Positions 17,621 to 27,685 of a DNA stretch of 64,000 nucleotides are shown piece after piece. Position 1 is the first letter of the stretch; every line of letters begins with the position of its first letter. The notes below the pieces were generated by a model. It worked only from the letters and a program-made list of their open reading frames with translations. It did no database searches and was not told the origin of the DNA. A program made the translations under genes and the position numbers. Source of the DNA: Aerophototrophica crusticola. GTDB taxonomy: Bacteria > Pseudomonadota > Alphaproteobacteria > Azospirillales > Azospirillaceae. Location: positions 513,595-577,594 of the forward strand of contig MOEB01000001.1 in assembly GCA_001939945.1 (NCBI GenBank). The letters run 5' to 3'.

Positions 17621-18270
17621 CCGCCCGGCTGAAGCTGGGCGTCCTGATCTCCGGCCGCGGCAGCAATTTGCAGGCCCTGCTGGACGCCGCGGCGGACCCC
17701 GCCTTCCCGGCAGAGGTGGCGCTGGTCCTGTCCAACAAGTCCGACGCCTATGGGCTGGAGCGGGCGGCCAAGGCCGGCGTGCCCTCGGCCGTCGTCCGCC
17801 ACAAGGACTTCCCCGACAAGCCCGCCTTCGAGCAGGCCATGACCGAGGCGCTGGAGGCGGCAGGGGTGGAGCTGGTCTGCCTGGCCGGCTTCATGCGCCT
17901 GCTCAGCCCCTGGTTCGTGGAGCGCTGGCACGACCGGCTGATCAACATCCACCCGTCGCTGCTGCCGTCCTTCCCCGGCCTGGACACCCACCGGCGGGCG
18001 CTGGAGACGGGGGTGCGCTTCCATGGCTGCACCGTGCACTATGTCCGCACCATCATGGACCAGGGCCCCATCCTGGTGCAGGCCGCCGTCCCCGTGCTGC
18101 CCGGCGATACGGAGGATGGGCTGGCCGCCCGCGTGCTGGAGCAGGAACACCGGGCCTATCCCATGGCCGTCCGCCTGATCGCGGAGGGCCGGGTGCGGGT
18201 GGTGGATGAGCGGGCGGAGGTCGTCGGCGACGCGGCGGTGCCGGCGCCGGTGCTGAACCCTGCGGCCTGA
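17617..18270 (+). CDS. purN: phosphoribosylglycinamide formyltransferase
   Basis: A 217-residue formyltetrahydrofolate-dependent GAR transformylase. The phosphate-binding loop is [10 protein letters not shown] (12-21), and the catalytic residues correspond to N110, H112 (in [11 protein letters not shown]) and D148. The GTG start overlaps the purM stop codon (GTGA), so the two enzymes of the same pathway are translationally coupled. The last roughly 15 residues are a short Ala/Pro/Val tail. Confidence 0.95.
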   Translation: MTARLKLGVLISGRGSNLQALLDAAADPAFPAEVALVLSNKSDAYGLERAAKAGVPSAVVRHKDFPDKPAFEQAMTEALEAAGVELVCLAGFMRLLSPWFVERWHDRLINIHPSLLPSFPGLDTHRRALETGVRFHGCTVHYVRTIMDQGPILVQAAVPVLPGDTEDGLAARVLEQEHRAYPMAVRLIAEGRVRVVDERAEVVGDAAVPAPVLNPAA

Positions 18271-18364
18271 TGCACCGGCTTACATAACCGTCTTGTCAAT
18301 GAAGCGTGCGATGCTTAAACCGATGGCAAAACACCATCGACTTCATCCCGGGGAGACTTGAGAC

Positions 18365-18589
18365 ATGGCCGGCAACCACACCGCACCGGTGGTCAACGAC
18401 AAGCTCGTGAAGGAGCATGCCGAGGACTGGCACGCCTTCACCCGTTTCACCACCATCGGGATCATCTGCGTGATCCTGGTGCTGCTGATGTTCGTGCTCC
18501 AGTTCGCCATCGGCTGGGGCTACGCGGCGGCCTTCATGATCCTGGGCTTCATCGTCACCACCGTCGCCGCCGCCCTGGGCAAGATCTGA
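18365..18589 (+). CDS. aa3-type cytochrome c oxidase subunit IV
   Basis: A 74-residue protein with a hydrophilic N-terminus (HAEDWHAFTRFTTIG) and two closely spaced hydrophobic stretches (about residues 30-50 and 53-70). This is the bacterial aa3-type oxidase subunit IV pattern. It packs against the catalytic subunit of the respiratory oxidase in the inner membrane. The start follows GGGGAGACTTGAGAC. It is monocistronic, separate from the main cox operon, and ends at a strong terminator. Confidence 0.85.
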   Translation: MAGNHTAPVVNDKLVKEHAEDWHAFTRFTTIGIICVILVLLMFVLQFAIGWGYAAAFMILGFIVTTVAAALGKI

Positions 18590-18618
18590 CGTCGCCGGTT
18601 TCGGCGCCGAGACGCAGG

Positions 18619-18652
18619 GGCCGCCGGGAAACCGGCGGCCTTTTCGTTTTTC
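18619..18652 (+). terminator. rho-independent terminator after oxidase subunit IV gene
   Basis: GGCCGCCGG (18619-18627) and CCGGCGGCC (18632-18640) form a perfect 9-bp stem with a GAAA loop, followed by TTTTCGTTTTT. It starts 30 bp past the stop codon. Confidence 0.9.
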
Positions 18653-18831
18653 CGGTGAGGTGGTGGCCACCCCCCCCCCGCGCATCATCCCCGGGGCGGG
18701 GGTATGGGCCGACGTCATCGCCGCACCAACCCCCCGTGTCCTCTGCGGCCCTCTGCGTCCTCTGCGTTCCAAGGACCCGCACCGGGCAAAGAACCCACTT
18801 CTCCTCGGAAGTGCCACTCCCCCCCCCGCAC

Positions 18832-20433
18832 TCACCCCTTCAACCCCACCGCCGCCTGCTGCACCGCCGCCAGCAGGGCAGGGACCTCCCGCAGGGCCTC
18901 GTCCCGCATCCGGCGCAGGTCGGCGGTCACCGGGCGTACGGCCTGGCCGATGTCGTCCCGCCCCTCTGCCAGGCCGCCCAGCAGGGTCAGGGCCTGGTGG
19001 GCGTCAGCCGCCTGCTTCAGCTTGGCCCGCAGCGCCTCCACGGCTGCCAGCATGGGGCGGACCTTCTCCACCGGCCAGACGGCCCGGCAATAGTCCAGGG
19101 CGTAGCGCAGGCGCTGGGTACGCTTCCACAGCTTGCGCCACGCATCCTCTCCGGCGGCCATCTTCGCGGCGGCCTTGGCCACCTTGTCCAGCCGGTGGTC
19201 CAGCAGGCCGGGGGCCATCTCCGCCATGGTGCGGGCGAACAGGCCGGGCTCCCCTTCCTGGTCCCAGTCGCCACCCTCCAGCCAGGTGCCGAACTCCAGC
19301 AGCCATGCCGTCCAGCGGGGGGAGTTCAGACGCTCCACCGCCTCCATCCGCGCGGCGCGGCGGGCGCCCGCCACGGCGGCGGACAGGACCCGCGGCGTCT
19401 GCCGGCCACGCTGCCGCGGCTCCATGACCCGGATGGCCACCCGGTCCCAGGCACGGGCCCGTTCGATGGGCTGGCCAAGCTCCCGCATCTCTTGCCGCAG
19501 CCCGTCGCCCCTGGGGCTGGCGACCACGCCCTTGAACAGGGCGAAGGCAGCCTCGATCCGCCGCAGGGCGGCCGCCACCTCCCGCAGGGCAGCGGGGTCG
19601 CTGGCGGCCATCAGGGCGGGCTCGTTGTCCAGCAACTGGGCCAAGCCGTTGCGGCCCATATGGCGGAAGGCCTCGGCCACCGTGGTCACCGGGGTCAGGC
19701 CCAACGGGCGGGCCGGGCTGGCCTTGGGCGACTCGCCGGTCAGCAGGGAAAAGCCAAGGTCGGCCTTGCTGCGGGTGGACAGGCGCAGGGGCACCTTGCG
19801 GTGGACCACGGCCGCCAGCCGGAACAGGTCCACCAGCCGGCCGGACTTCAGCTCCAGCTCCATCTCGCTGATGGGCCGGTGGGTGCTGGCCTTGCCGGGC
19901 GGCTGGGCCACGGCCTGGCCCAGGTCCAGGGCCAACTCAACCGCGATGCCCGGTTCCGGCCGCAGCAGCAGGGTGGTGCGCTGCATGTCGGTGGCGAAAA
20001 CGGGGTCCAGCCGGTCAGCCAGGTCGGCGGGGAACACCCGCGCCAACTCCCCCTCCGCCAGCAGGGACAGGTCCGGCCGGTCGCCGGTGATCTCCCACTC
20101 CCATTCCCGCCGCATGGCGATGCCGGCGGCGTCGCCGGCCGTGTCGGCGCCCAGGGTCTTCAGCGACTGCACCCGGTGCCCGTTCTGCCGCCGCAGCCGC
20201 AGTGCCACGCCCCGCGCCGCCAACTCCAGCGCTGGCGTGTCGTAATAACTCGTATGCAGGCGCTGCTTCACCGCCGGCCCGTCGGCCATGGCCAGGATTT
20301 CCGGCAGCAACCCGATCCTGGGCAAGTCCGCGGGGGCGACCAGCAGCTTCAGCTCCACCTCCCGCCCTGGAATCGCCTCTTCCACGGCCGGGGCGGCCGG
20401 TCGGGGCGGGGTAAGGGGGGCCGGTCCTGTCAT
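18832..20433 (-). CDS. CYTH-CHAD domain protein, YgiF-like inorganic triphosphatase
   Basis: A 533-residue two-domain protein. The N-terminal CYTH domain (about 20-215) opens with the ExExK motif (E25, E27, K29) and has the later paired acidic and basic strands, including SEMELELKSG. The C-terminal CHAD domain (about 235-525) is helical and rich in Arg/Lys/His. CYTH enzymes of this layout hydrolyse inorganic tripolyphosphate; CHAD domains bind polyphosphate. The position beside sixA, ppk1 and ppx supports a polyphosphate role. The ATG at 20433 starts shortly before the CYTH motif; the open frame upstream to 20766 looks non-coding. Confidence 0.85.
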   Translation of the reverse strand: MTGPAPLTPPRPAAPAVEEAIPGREVELKLLVAPADLPRIGLLPEILAMADGPAVKQRLHTSYYDTPALELAARGVALRLRRQNGHRVQSLKTLGADTAGDAAGIAMRREWEWEITGDRPDLSLLAEGELARVFPADLADRLDPVFATDMQRTTLLLRPEPGIAVELALDLGQAVAQPPGKASTHRPISEMELELKSGRLVDLFRLAAVVHRKVPLRLSTRSKADLGFSLLTGESPKASPARPLGLTPVTTVAEAFRHMGRNGLAQLLDNEPALMAASDPAALREVAAALRRIEAAFALFKGVVASPRGDGLRQEMRELGQPIERARAWDRVAIRVMEPRQRGRQTPRVLSAAVAGARRAARMEAVERLNSPRWTAWLLEFGTWLEGGDWDQEGEPGLFARTMAEMAPGLLDHRLDKVAKAAAKMAAGEDAWRKLWKRTQRLRYALDYCRAVWPVEKVRPMLAAVEALRAKLKQAADAHQALTLLGGLAEGRDDIGQAVRPVTADLRRMRDEALREVPALLAAVQQAAVGLKG

Positions 20434-21045
20434 GGGGCGGGATCGGTCGTTGCTGCAGGGGCGGCGCAGGGATAACCCAAGCTGCCGGTAGGGGCAAGTG
20501 GAGCACTTGTCCCGTTCCGACGGAGGTGTGCCGGGGAGGGGGCCTTGCAGGGCACTGGACCCGGGGATGGCGCCGTGCAGGGCACTGGAAGTCACCCCGG
20601 GCTTGACCCGGAGCCCTCGGGTTCGGTCACAGCAGGGCACCGAAAGCCCCGTTTTCCTTTGACTTGCACCTGCTGCCGCCCCTTGGCACATCCGCTTTCC
20701 CCAGGGGTCCGGCTCGGAGGCCGGGATGACTCCCGTGCCCTGCATGGATCTGGACAAAAATCCCATGGACTGGCAGATTCATATGCGGCTCCCTGACGGG
20801 ACCCGGCTCTTGGACTGCTGAATCGTAGGTCCCCGCAGCGCGTTCCCACGCCTGAAATAGGACAGACGACCTACTTCACCCCGGCCCTTAACTTTACCAA
20901 ACTCTCAACCCGGTAAAGTTTGTCTCCTTAAGCGACAAACTCCAGCAATTCCAGGCACATATAACTTAACGCCGGTAAAGTTAAGCGTCACCTTAAGGTA
21001 AAGTTAGTCAAGTTAAGGTCGCCATACGTCAAACAGCGGCGGCCC
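20434..21045. other. 612-bp intergenic region with AT-rich inverted repeats
   Basis: No convincing gene. The first 440 bp are ordinary GC-rich sequence. From 20889 to 21030 the composition changes sharply. AACTTTACC (20890-20898) and GGTAAAGTT (20912-20920) form a 9-bp inverted repeat, and further copies of TAACTT, TTAAGG and GGTAAAGTTA follow in both orientations. TGTCTCCTTAAGCG inside it resembles the repeats at 51740-51900. The block lies 16 bp downstream of the sixA stop codon. Confidence 0.6.
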
Positions 21046-21585
21046 TCACGTCCCCGCCTCTTCCCCCAGTGACCGGGGCGGCACGAAGGCGGCCAAGCGA
21101 CCCCGGCTCCAGTCCAGGCTGGCCCAATCGTCCGTCGGCACCTCGATCCGGACATAGCTCCCCGTCGGCAGCTTGCGGGCCAGGGACCGGCGCAGCGCCT
21201 CGTCCCCGGACCCGGCCAGCCCATGCGACAACTCGTGCAGGTCGGGGTTGTGGGCGACCACCATCACGTGCCCCACTTGGGCCGGCACCTGCCGCAGCCG
21301 CAGCAGCAGCGCCGACGGCCCGCACAGGTAAAGGTCGCGCTCGTACCGCACCGTCGGCGGGTCCTCCCACGTCCCCAGCAGGGGGGCCAGCGTGTCCACG
21401 GCGCGCCGGGCGGTGGAGCACAGGATCAGGTCCGGGCGCCCGGCGGCACCCTTGCCTCCTCCCAGATAATCGGCCATCGTCGCCGCGGCCCGGAGGCCCC
21501 GGGCGTTCAACGGGCGGTCATGGTCGGGCAGGGCAGGGTTTCCCCAATCCGACTTGGCATGGCGCAGCAGGGTGAGTGTTCTCAT
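21046..21585 (-). CDS. SixA-type histidine phosphatase
   Basis: A 179-residue branch-2 histidine phosphatase. The RH motif sits at residues 8-9 (LLRHAKSDW), followed by [12 protein letters not shown] and [11 protein letters not shown], which supplies the second catalytic histidine. SixA proteins dephosphorylate phosphohistidine on HPt or PTS-type proteins. Here the gene is divergent from ppk1 (124 bp between starts), which suggests a link to phosphate or polyphosphate signalling, by inference only. The ATG at 21585 is chosen because the phosphatase begins [10 protein letters not shown]; the upstream frame is a shadow of the ppk1 5' region. Confidence 0.88.
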   Translation of the reverse strand: MRTLTLLRHAKSDWGNPALPDHDRPLNARGLRAAATMADYLGGGKGAAGRPDLILCSTARRAVDTLAPLLGTWEDPPTVRYERDLYLCGPSALLLRLRQVPAQVGHVMVVAHNPDLHELSHGLAGSGDEALRRSLARKLPTGSYVRIEVPTDDWASLDWSRGRLAAFVPPRSLGEEAGT

Positions 21586-21709
21586 GACGACTCGGACATC
21601 GACGAAGCGTCCCCGACAGCGGGCGGTGCGAGGTGCCGCGGTGAAAAGCGTAACAGAAGCGGCGCATACTGTCGTGTCCCCCCACGTGCCCTTGAAGGAA
21701 GACCCGAAC

Positions 21710-23860
21710 GTGACCGCCCTTGCCGAGATGGAAACCGACCGCATCGACATGGGAAGCCGGGACCGGTTCATCAACCGGGAACTCTCCTGGCTGGCCTTCA
21801 ACCAGCGCGTCCTGGAAGAGGCGTACAACCGCAATCACCCGTTGCTGGAACGGCTGCGTTTCCTGGCCATCTCCGCCTCGAACCTGGACGAGTTCTACAT
21901 GGTCCGCGTCGCCGGCCTGAAGGCCCAGGTGGCCGCCGGCGTCGCCATGCCCTCGGACGACGGGCTGACCCCCGCCCAGCAACTCGCCGCCATCAACGCC
22001 CGCGTCTCCGAACTGATGCGCGACCAGCAGGCGAGCTGGCTGATGCTGCGGCAGGAACTGCGCGGATCGGGCATCGCCGTCATCGACCCGGAGGAGCTGA
22101 CCCCCGCGGAGCATGACTGGCTCGAGGCCAAGTTCATCGACGACATCTTCCCGGTCCTCACCCCCATCGCGGTGGACCCGGCGCACCCGTTCCCCTTCAT
22201 CCCCAACGGCGGCTTCGCCCTGGCCCTCCAGCTCATGGACCCGCACAAGTCCCTGAACCTGGACGCGCTGGTCCTGGTGCCGCAGCAGCTTGAGCGGTTC
22301 GTCCGCCTGCCCGGGTCGGAGCTGCGCTTCGTGTTGATGGAGCAGGTGATCCTGACCTTCATCGACCGCCTGTTCCCCCCCTTCGCCCTGAAGGGCCACG
22401 GCGTCTTCCGGGTGCTGCGCGACAGCGAGATGGAGATCGAGGAAGAGGCGGAGGATCTGGTCCGCACCTTCGAGTCCGCCCTGAAGCGCCGCAAGCGCGG
22501 CAGCGTCATCCGGCTTGCCGTGAACCAGGGCATGTCCAGGGAGCTGCGGGACTTCCTGATCAGCGAGCTGCACGTCAGCCATGACGACGTCTTCGTCCTG
22601 GACGGGCTGATCGGCCTGGCCGACACCAAGCAGGTCATCGTGGATGAGCGGCCGGACCTGCTTTTCCCGCCCTACAACGCCCGCTTCCCCGAGCGTATCC
22701 GCGACTTCGGCGGCGACTGCTTCGCCGCCATCCGGCACAAGGACATCGTCGTCCACCACCCGTTCGAAAGCTTCGACGTGGTGGTGCAGTTCCTGCGGCA
22801 GGCGGCCCTGGACCCCAGCGTCCTGGCCATCAAGCAGACCCTCTACCGCACCTCCAAGAACAGCCCCATCGTGGCGGCGCTGATCGAGGCGGCGGAGCAG
22901 GGCAAGAGCGTCACCGCCCTGGTTGAGCTGAAGGCCCGCTTCGACGAGGAAGCCAACATCCGCTGGGCCCGCGACATGGAACGGGCGGGCGTGCAGGTGG
23001 TCTATGGCTTCGTGGACCTGAAGACCCACGCCAAGGTCAGCCTGGTGGTCCGGCGGGAAAGCCAGGGCCTGCGCACCTATGTCCATTTCGGGACCGGCAA
23101 CTACCACCCGATCACCGCGAAGGTCTACACGGACCTGTCCTTTTTCACCTGCGACCCGGCCCTGGGCCACGACGCGGCCCACATGTTCAACTACATGACC
23201 GGCTACGCCACGCCGAGGAACCTGGAAAAGATCGCCATTGCCCCCATCGCCCTGCGCCAGCGGCTGGTGGAGCTGATCGACGCGGAAATCGCCCACGCCC
23301 ATGCCGGCCGCCCGGCGGAGATCTGGGTGAAGCTGAACAGCCTCGTGGACGCCAAGATCATCGACAAGCTCTACGAGGCCTCCCAGAACGGGGTGAAGGT
23401 GGAGCTGGTGATCCGCGGCATCTGCTGCCTGCGCCCGGGGATCAAGGGCCTGTCGGAGAACATCCGGGTGAAGTCCATCGTCGGCCGCTTCCTGGAGCAT
23501 GGCCGCGTGGTCTGCTTCGGCAACGGCCACGGCCTGCCGCATCCCAAGGCGAAGGTGTTCATCTCCTCCGCCGACTGGATGCCGCGCAACCTGGACCGCC
23601 GGATCGAGACGCTGGTGCCCATGGAGAACGCCACGGTCCACCAGCAGATCCTGGACCAGATCCTGGTGGCCAACCTGAAGGACGACACCCAATCCTGGAT
23701 CCTGCGGCCCGACGGGCGTTACCAGCGGGTGGAGCCCTGCGCGGAACCCTTCTCGGCCCACACCTATTTCATGACCAACCCCAGCCTGTCCGGCCGGGGC
23801 AGCGCGGTGGGGGAGGCGCGGCTGCCGCCGAAGCTGAGCCTTCGGTCTTTCCCGTTCTGA
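21710..23860 (+). CDS. ppk1: polyphosphate kinase 1
   Basis: A 716-residue enzyme that polymerises the gamma-phosphate of ATP into polyphosphate. It starts with the family's [19 protein letters not shown] and carries the phosphorylated-histidine motif KTHAK (H440) and the second active-site histidine in LEHGRV (H597). [16 protein letters not shown] is also typical. The GTG at 21710 is chosen because AAGGAAG lies 8-9 nt upstream; an ATG six codons later is the alternative. The length is normal. ppx follows after 16 bp, so synthesis and breakdown of polyphosphate are coexpressed. Confidence 0.95.
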   Translation: MTALAEMETDRIDMGSRDRFINRELSWLAFNQRVLEEAYNRNHPLLERLRFLAISASNLDEFYMVRVAGLKAQVAAGVAMPSDDGLTPAQQLAAINARVSELMRDQQASWLMLRQELRGSGIAVIDPEELTPAEHDWLEAKFIDDIFPVLTPIAVDPAHPFPFIPNGGFALALQLMDPHKSLNLDALVLVPQQLERFVRLPGSELRFVLMEQVILTFIDRLFPPFALKGHGVFRVLRDSEMEIEEEAEDLVRTFESALKRRKRGSVIRLAVNQGMSRELRDFLISELHVSHDDVFVLDGLIGLADTKQVIVDERPDLLFPPYNARFPERIRDFGGDCFAAIRHKDIVVHHPFESFDVVVQFLRQAALDPSVLAIKQTLYRTSKNSPIVAALIEAAEQGKSVTALVELKARFDEEANIRWARDMERAGVQVVYGFVDLKTHAKVSLVVRRESQGLRTYVHFGTGNYHPITAKVYTDLSFFTCDPALGHDAAHMFNYMTGYATPRNLEKIAIAPIALRQRLVELIDAEIAHAHAGRPAEIWVKLNSLVDAKIIDKLYEASQNGVKVELVIRGICCLRPGIKGLSENIRVKSIVGRFLEHGRVVCFGNGHGLPHPKAKVFISSADWMPRNLDRRIETLVPMENATVHQQILDQILVANLKDDTQSWILRPDGRYQRVEPCAEPFSAHTYFMTNPSLSGRGSAVGEARLPPKLSLRSFPF

Positions 23861-23876
23861 GGACGAGTGACAGCAA

Positions 23877-25403
23877 ATGCCTGCCCAAGGGGACACCTAT
23901 GCCCAGGCCCACCCCGCCGATGAACGGCTCGCCGTCATCGACGTGGGCTCCAACTCCATGCGTGTCGTGGTGTATGAGAGCCTGAGCCGGTCGCCCATCG
24001 GCCTGTTCAACGAGAAGGTCCTGCCCAGCCTTGGCAAGACCATCGAGAAGACGGGCAGGCTCAACCCGGACGGGGTGAAGCTGGCCCTGGAGAACCTGGT
24101 CCGCTTCCGCCGGCTGCTGACAGCCATGAAGGTGGACCGGGTGGACGTGCTGGCCACGGCCGCCGTCCGCGACGCCGCCGACGGTGCCGACTTCGTGCGG
24201 GAGATCACGGCGCGGACGGGCTTCCTTGTCTCCGTCCTGTCGGGGGAGGATGAGGCGCGGCTGGCCGCCATGGGCGTGCTGTCAGGTGCCCCCAACGCCG
24301 ACGGCATCGTCGGCGACTTAGGCGGCGGCAGCCTGGAGCTGGTGGGCCTGGACAAGGGCGTGATCGGCGCCCAGGCCACCACGCCGCTCGGGCCCCTTCG
24401 CCTGTCTGAGGCGACGGACGGCAAGCCCGGCTCCATGGCGAAGTATGTGGACCAGCACCTGAACCGGCTGCCCTGGCTGGCGGGGGCCGCCAAGGGGCGG
24501 TCCTTCTACCCGGTGGGCGGTGCCTGGCGCGCGCTCGCCAAGCTGCACATGGAGCAGGTGAACCACCCCCTGCACATCATCCACCAGTACACGGTGGACG
24601 CCGGCCAGATGGCGGAGTTCGCCGGGCTGGTGGCGCGGCAGTCCCGCTCCTCCCTGGAAAAGATGCCCGGCATCTCCCGCCGCCGCATCGACACGCTGCC
24701 GCTGGCAGCCTTGGTGCTGGAACGGGTGCTGAAGGCGGTGACGCCGTGGAAGGTCGCCTTCTCCGCCTTCGGCCTTCGGGAAGGGCACCTGCACGACCTG
24801 CTCTCGCCGGAGGAGCGGCGCAGGGACCCGCTGGTCATCGCCTGCCAGGCCGTCGCGACCCGCATCGGCCGCTTCGGCAACGCGGAAATCCTGACCGGCT
24901 GGACGGCGCCCCTGTTCGCGGGGGAGGATGAGTCGGCCAAACGCCTGCGCCAGGCCGCCTGCCTGCTGTCCGACCTGGGCTGGGCGGAGCACCCGGACTA
25001 CCGGGCGGAGCACGCCTTCCTGCGCATCCTACGCATGCCCTTCGCCGGGGCGGACCATGCGGAACGGGCCTTCCTCGCCACCGCCATCTTCGTGCGTTAC
25101 GCCGGCACCCTGGACAGCCCGGCCCTGGCCCCCGCCCGGGGCCTGCTGAAGGAAGGGCCTCTGCAACGGGCCTACATCCTGGGTTTAGCCCTGCGCCTGG
25201 GCCACACCCTGACCGGGGGCGCCGCCTTGCTGCTGCAACGCACCGGGCTGCGCCTGGGACAGGAGAAGCTGACCCTGGTCCTGCCTGAGGACGCGGAGAT
25301 GCTGCTGGGCGACGCCGTCCAGCGCCGGGTGGAGGCCCTGGCGAAGGCCCTCAACCGCGGCGGGGAAATCAAGGTGCAGCCGGGGGCGCGGCTGGCGGGC
25401 TAG
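23877..25403 (+). CDS. ppx: exopolyphosphatase, Ppx/GppA family
   Basis: A 508-residue ASKHA-fold phosphatase. It has the phosphate-1 loop VIDVGSNSMRVVVYE near residue 20, ATAAVRDAADG and the phosphate-2 loop GDLGGGSLELV, followed by a helical C-terminal (HD-like) domain of about 200 residues typical of Ppx rather than short GppA-like forms. It releases phosphate from polyphosphate ends. It is cotranscribed with ppk1. Its TAG stop and the TAG stop of the convergent TonB receptor gene share one CTAG. Confidence 0.92.
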   Translation: MPAQGDTYAQAHPADERLAVIDVGSNSMRVVVYESLSRSPIGLFNEKVLPSLGKTIEKTGRLNPDGVKLALENLVRFRRLLTAMKVDRVDVLATAAVRDAADGADFVREITARTGFLVSVLSGEDEARLAAMGVLSGAPNADGIVGDLGGGSLELVGLDKGVIGAQATTPLGPLRLSEATDGKPGSMAKYVDQHLNRLPWLAGAAKGRSFYPVGGAWRALAKLHMEQVNHPLHIIHQYTVDAGQMAEFAGLVARQSRSSLEKMPGISRRRIDTLPLAALVLERVLKAVTPWKVAFSAFGLREGHLHDLLSPEERRRDPLVIACQAVATRIGRFGNAEILTGWTAPLFAGEDESAKRLRQAACLLSDLGWAEHPDYRAEHAFLRILRMPFAGADHAERAFLATAIFVRYAGTLDSPALAPARGLLKEGPLQRAYILGLALRLGHTLTGGAALLLQRTGLRLGQEKLTLVLPEDAEMLLGDAVQRRVEALAKALNRGGEIKVQPGARLAG

Positions 25404-27553
25404 AATGACAGCCGCGCCGTCAGGAAAACCTCCCGCGGCGGCTGCGGGAAGTAGGCGAGGGGGCCGTCATTGTTGCCCACCACGGTGTTCACCTTCCGGT
25501 CGAACAGGTTGCGGGCGGTCAAGGTGAACTCCAGCCGTTCCACAGGCGCCCAGGTGACGGCGGCATTGACCAGGGCATGGCCGCCGGCGCGGACGCTGTT
25601 GGCGCTGTCATAAGCATAGTCGCCGGACAGGTCGGCCCAGGCCTGGACCGTAAGGCCCCAGGGCTCCAGCACCTGCGTCACGGTCAGCCGCCCGGCATGC
25701 CGGGGCACGCCGGGCACGTCCTTGCCGGTGAAGTCGAAGGGCCGGCCCGTGTCCGGCTCCAGGAAGGCGTTGCGGGTCCAGACGGCGTCCGTCAGCCCAT
25801 AGGTCGCCTCCGCCGACAGCCCCTCCGCCAGGATGCCCAGGTCCGCCGTGGCGCTGGCCTCGATCCCGCGGGAGCGCTGCCGGCCGGCATTGATGGTCCG
25901 GGCCGTGCCGCCCACGGGCAGGAGCTGCAGCAGGTCCTCGCGCTTCAGCACATAGCCGGTCAGGGTGAAGGCCAGCTTCCCGTCCAGCGCGTCGCCCTTC
26001 AGGCCGGCCTCATAATTCCGGGCCGTTTCCGGGTCCAGGCCGGTGTCGCGGCCGCGGAAGGACCAAAGGGGCCCGAAGGCGGGGCTGAAGCCCTCCCCAT
26101 AGGCGGCATAGGCGGTCAGGCTGTCGGACAGCTTCCAACTGGCACTGGCCTTGGGGCTGACGCGCTGGTCCGTGTCCTGGATGGTCGCCACCGGCTCCGG
26201 CCCGAAGCCGGTGGCGCTGGGGCCATAGAAGACCCTGCGGCTGAACCGGTCGAACCGCGCCCCGGCGGACAGGGTCACCGCGCCCAAGGTGTAGTCGCCC
26301 TGGGCATAGGCGGCATAGTTCCGCGCCCTTCCATGCCCGTCAAGCAACCGGTCGCTGATCCACTGGTCTCGGTTGATGTGCTGCCCTGTGCGGATGTCCC
26401 GCTGCTGGGCATAGAACAGCGGGCCGAAGTCGAACTCCCCGATCCAGGTCTCCCGATGCACGGCCCGCACCTGCTCCGCGCTCACCCCCGCCAGCAGGCG
26501 AAGGTCGCCCAGGGTCCAGTCGAACTGCTGCTCGGCGAACAGGGTGTCGGTATCGGCATCCACACGGAAGCCGGTGAAGGTGACGGTCCCCGCCGCCGGG
26601 TCGAACGGGTTGAAGAAGCCTTGCAGGGCGCTGGTCTTGCCCTGGCGTGCATGCAGCCGGGTGGTGCCGGTCAGGCCGGGGGCCAGGTCGGCGTCCAGCA
26701 CCGCCGTGGCGGTCAGCATGCGCTTGTAGAAGCCGGCGTCATCCTCGTTCCAGTTTCCCTCGCGGCCGCGGGGCAGGGGAATGGGCTCGCCCCTTGCGTT
26801 CACCGGCAACTCGCCGGCCAAGCGCTGTTCGGTGTCCACCCAGGAGGCGGAAAGGTTCAGCCGGCCCCACTCGCCCAAGCCCAGCCGATGCTTGGCAAAG
26901 ACGTTCCTCTCCTCCCGCCCGGTGCGATCGCGCCAGCCATCACCCTCCTGGACCTCCCCGGACAGCAGCAGGGCCCCGCCCTCTACGGTAGGGGTCTGGA
27001 CCAGCGCGCCCAGCCGGCGCCAGCCATGGCTGCCGATGGTGGCCTCCACCGCGCCTTCCCGGCTGTCACCCACGTCCCGAGTCAGATAGTTGATGGTCCC
27101 GGCGATGGCGCCGCGGCCATAGAGGGCCGACATGGGGCCGCGGACCACATCCACCCGGCCCACCGCGCCGAAGGGAAGCTGCTCCAGATCCACCTCATCG
27201 TCACCAGTGACGAAGGGCACCCCGTCCAGCAGCACGGCCAGGGTGTCGTTGTGGATGCGGTTGGGCACGCCGCGTAGGGTGATATCGCTGTAGGTGCCCT
27301 GGTCGTTGGTGCGGAGGACCAGGCCCGGCAGGCCACGCAGCTCCTCCCCGATGAAGCGGGTGGCCTGGGCCTCGAACCTCTCCCGGTCCACGGTGGAGAC
27401 GCTGGCCGCCACGTCCCGCAGGGCCTCCGCCCGCCGGTTGGCGGTGACCACCACCTCATCCAGGGGTGACGGATCGGCGGCCAGGGCGGGCAGGGCGGCG
27501 AGCAGGGCGAGGGCGGAGGCGGCAGGCAGGGCGATGCGGGGCACGGGCTTCAT
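25400..27553 (-). CDS. TonB-dependent outer-membrane receptor
   Basis: A 717-residue receptor. The signal peptide ends about residue 25 (ALA-AD), then comes a TonB-box-like DEVVVTA, the plug domain (about 50-160, with TLRGVPNRI and VDVVRGPMSALYGRGAIAG) and a 22-strand barrel ending in the outer-membrane signature VFLTARLSF with a terminal Phe. It imports a large ligand such as a siderophore, vitamin or glycan; nothing in the sequence or next door identifies which. The C-terminal part reads RNLFDRKVNTVVGNNDGPLAYFPQPPREV, as in iron-complex receptors. Confidence 0.9.
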   Translation of the reverse strand: MKPVPRIALPAASALALLAALPALAADPSPLDEVVVTANRRAEALRDVAASVSTVDRERFEAQATRFIGEELRGLPGLVLRTNDQGTYSDITLRGVPNRIHNDTLAVLLDGVPFVTGDDEVDLEQLPFGAVGRVDVVRGPMSALYGRGAIAGTINYLTRDVGDSREGAVEATIGSHGWRRLGALVQTPTVEGGALLLSGEVQEGDGWRDRTGREERNVFAKHRLGLGEWGRLNLSASWVDTEQRLAGELPVNARGEPIPLPRGREGNWNEDDAGFYKRMLTATAVLDADLAPGLTGTTRLHARQGKTSALQGFFNPFDPAAGTVTFTGFRVDADTDTLFAEQQFDWTLGDLRLLAGVSAEQVRAVHRETWIGEFDFGPLFYAQQRDIRTGQHINRDQWISDRLLDGHGRARNYAAYAQGDYTLGAVTLSAGARFDRFSRRVFYGPSATGFGPEPVATIQDTDQRVSPKASASWKLSDSLTAYAAYGEGFSPAFGPLWSFRGRDTGLDPETARNYEAGLKGDALDGKLAFTLTGYVLKREDLLQLLPVGGTARTINAGRQRSRGIEASATADLGILAEGLSAEATYGLTDAVWTRNAFLEPDTGRPFDFTGKDVPGVPRHAGRLTVTQVLEPWGLTVQAWADLSGDYAYDSANSVRAGGHALVNAAVTWAPVERLEFTLTARNLFDRKVNTVVGNNDGPLAYFPQPPREVFLTARLSF

Positions 27554-27685
27554 ACGGGCGTGTTAATGCGGAGCGGGTGGTGTAGCGGAACGGCTCGGCG
27601 AATCAAGGATCATCGGGCCGCGGGGCGACACTTCAGGCCATGGCGCACCCTGTGGTAGGATGGAGGCGGTTGGAAGGAGGCGGGC

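Noticed and set aside
21518-23896. 792-codon open frame antisense to ppk1
   Set aside because: No signature motifs and biased composition; ppk1 on the plus strand is fully supported.
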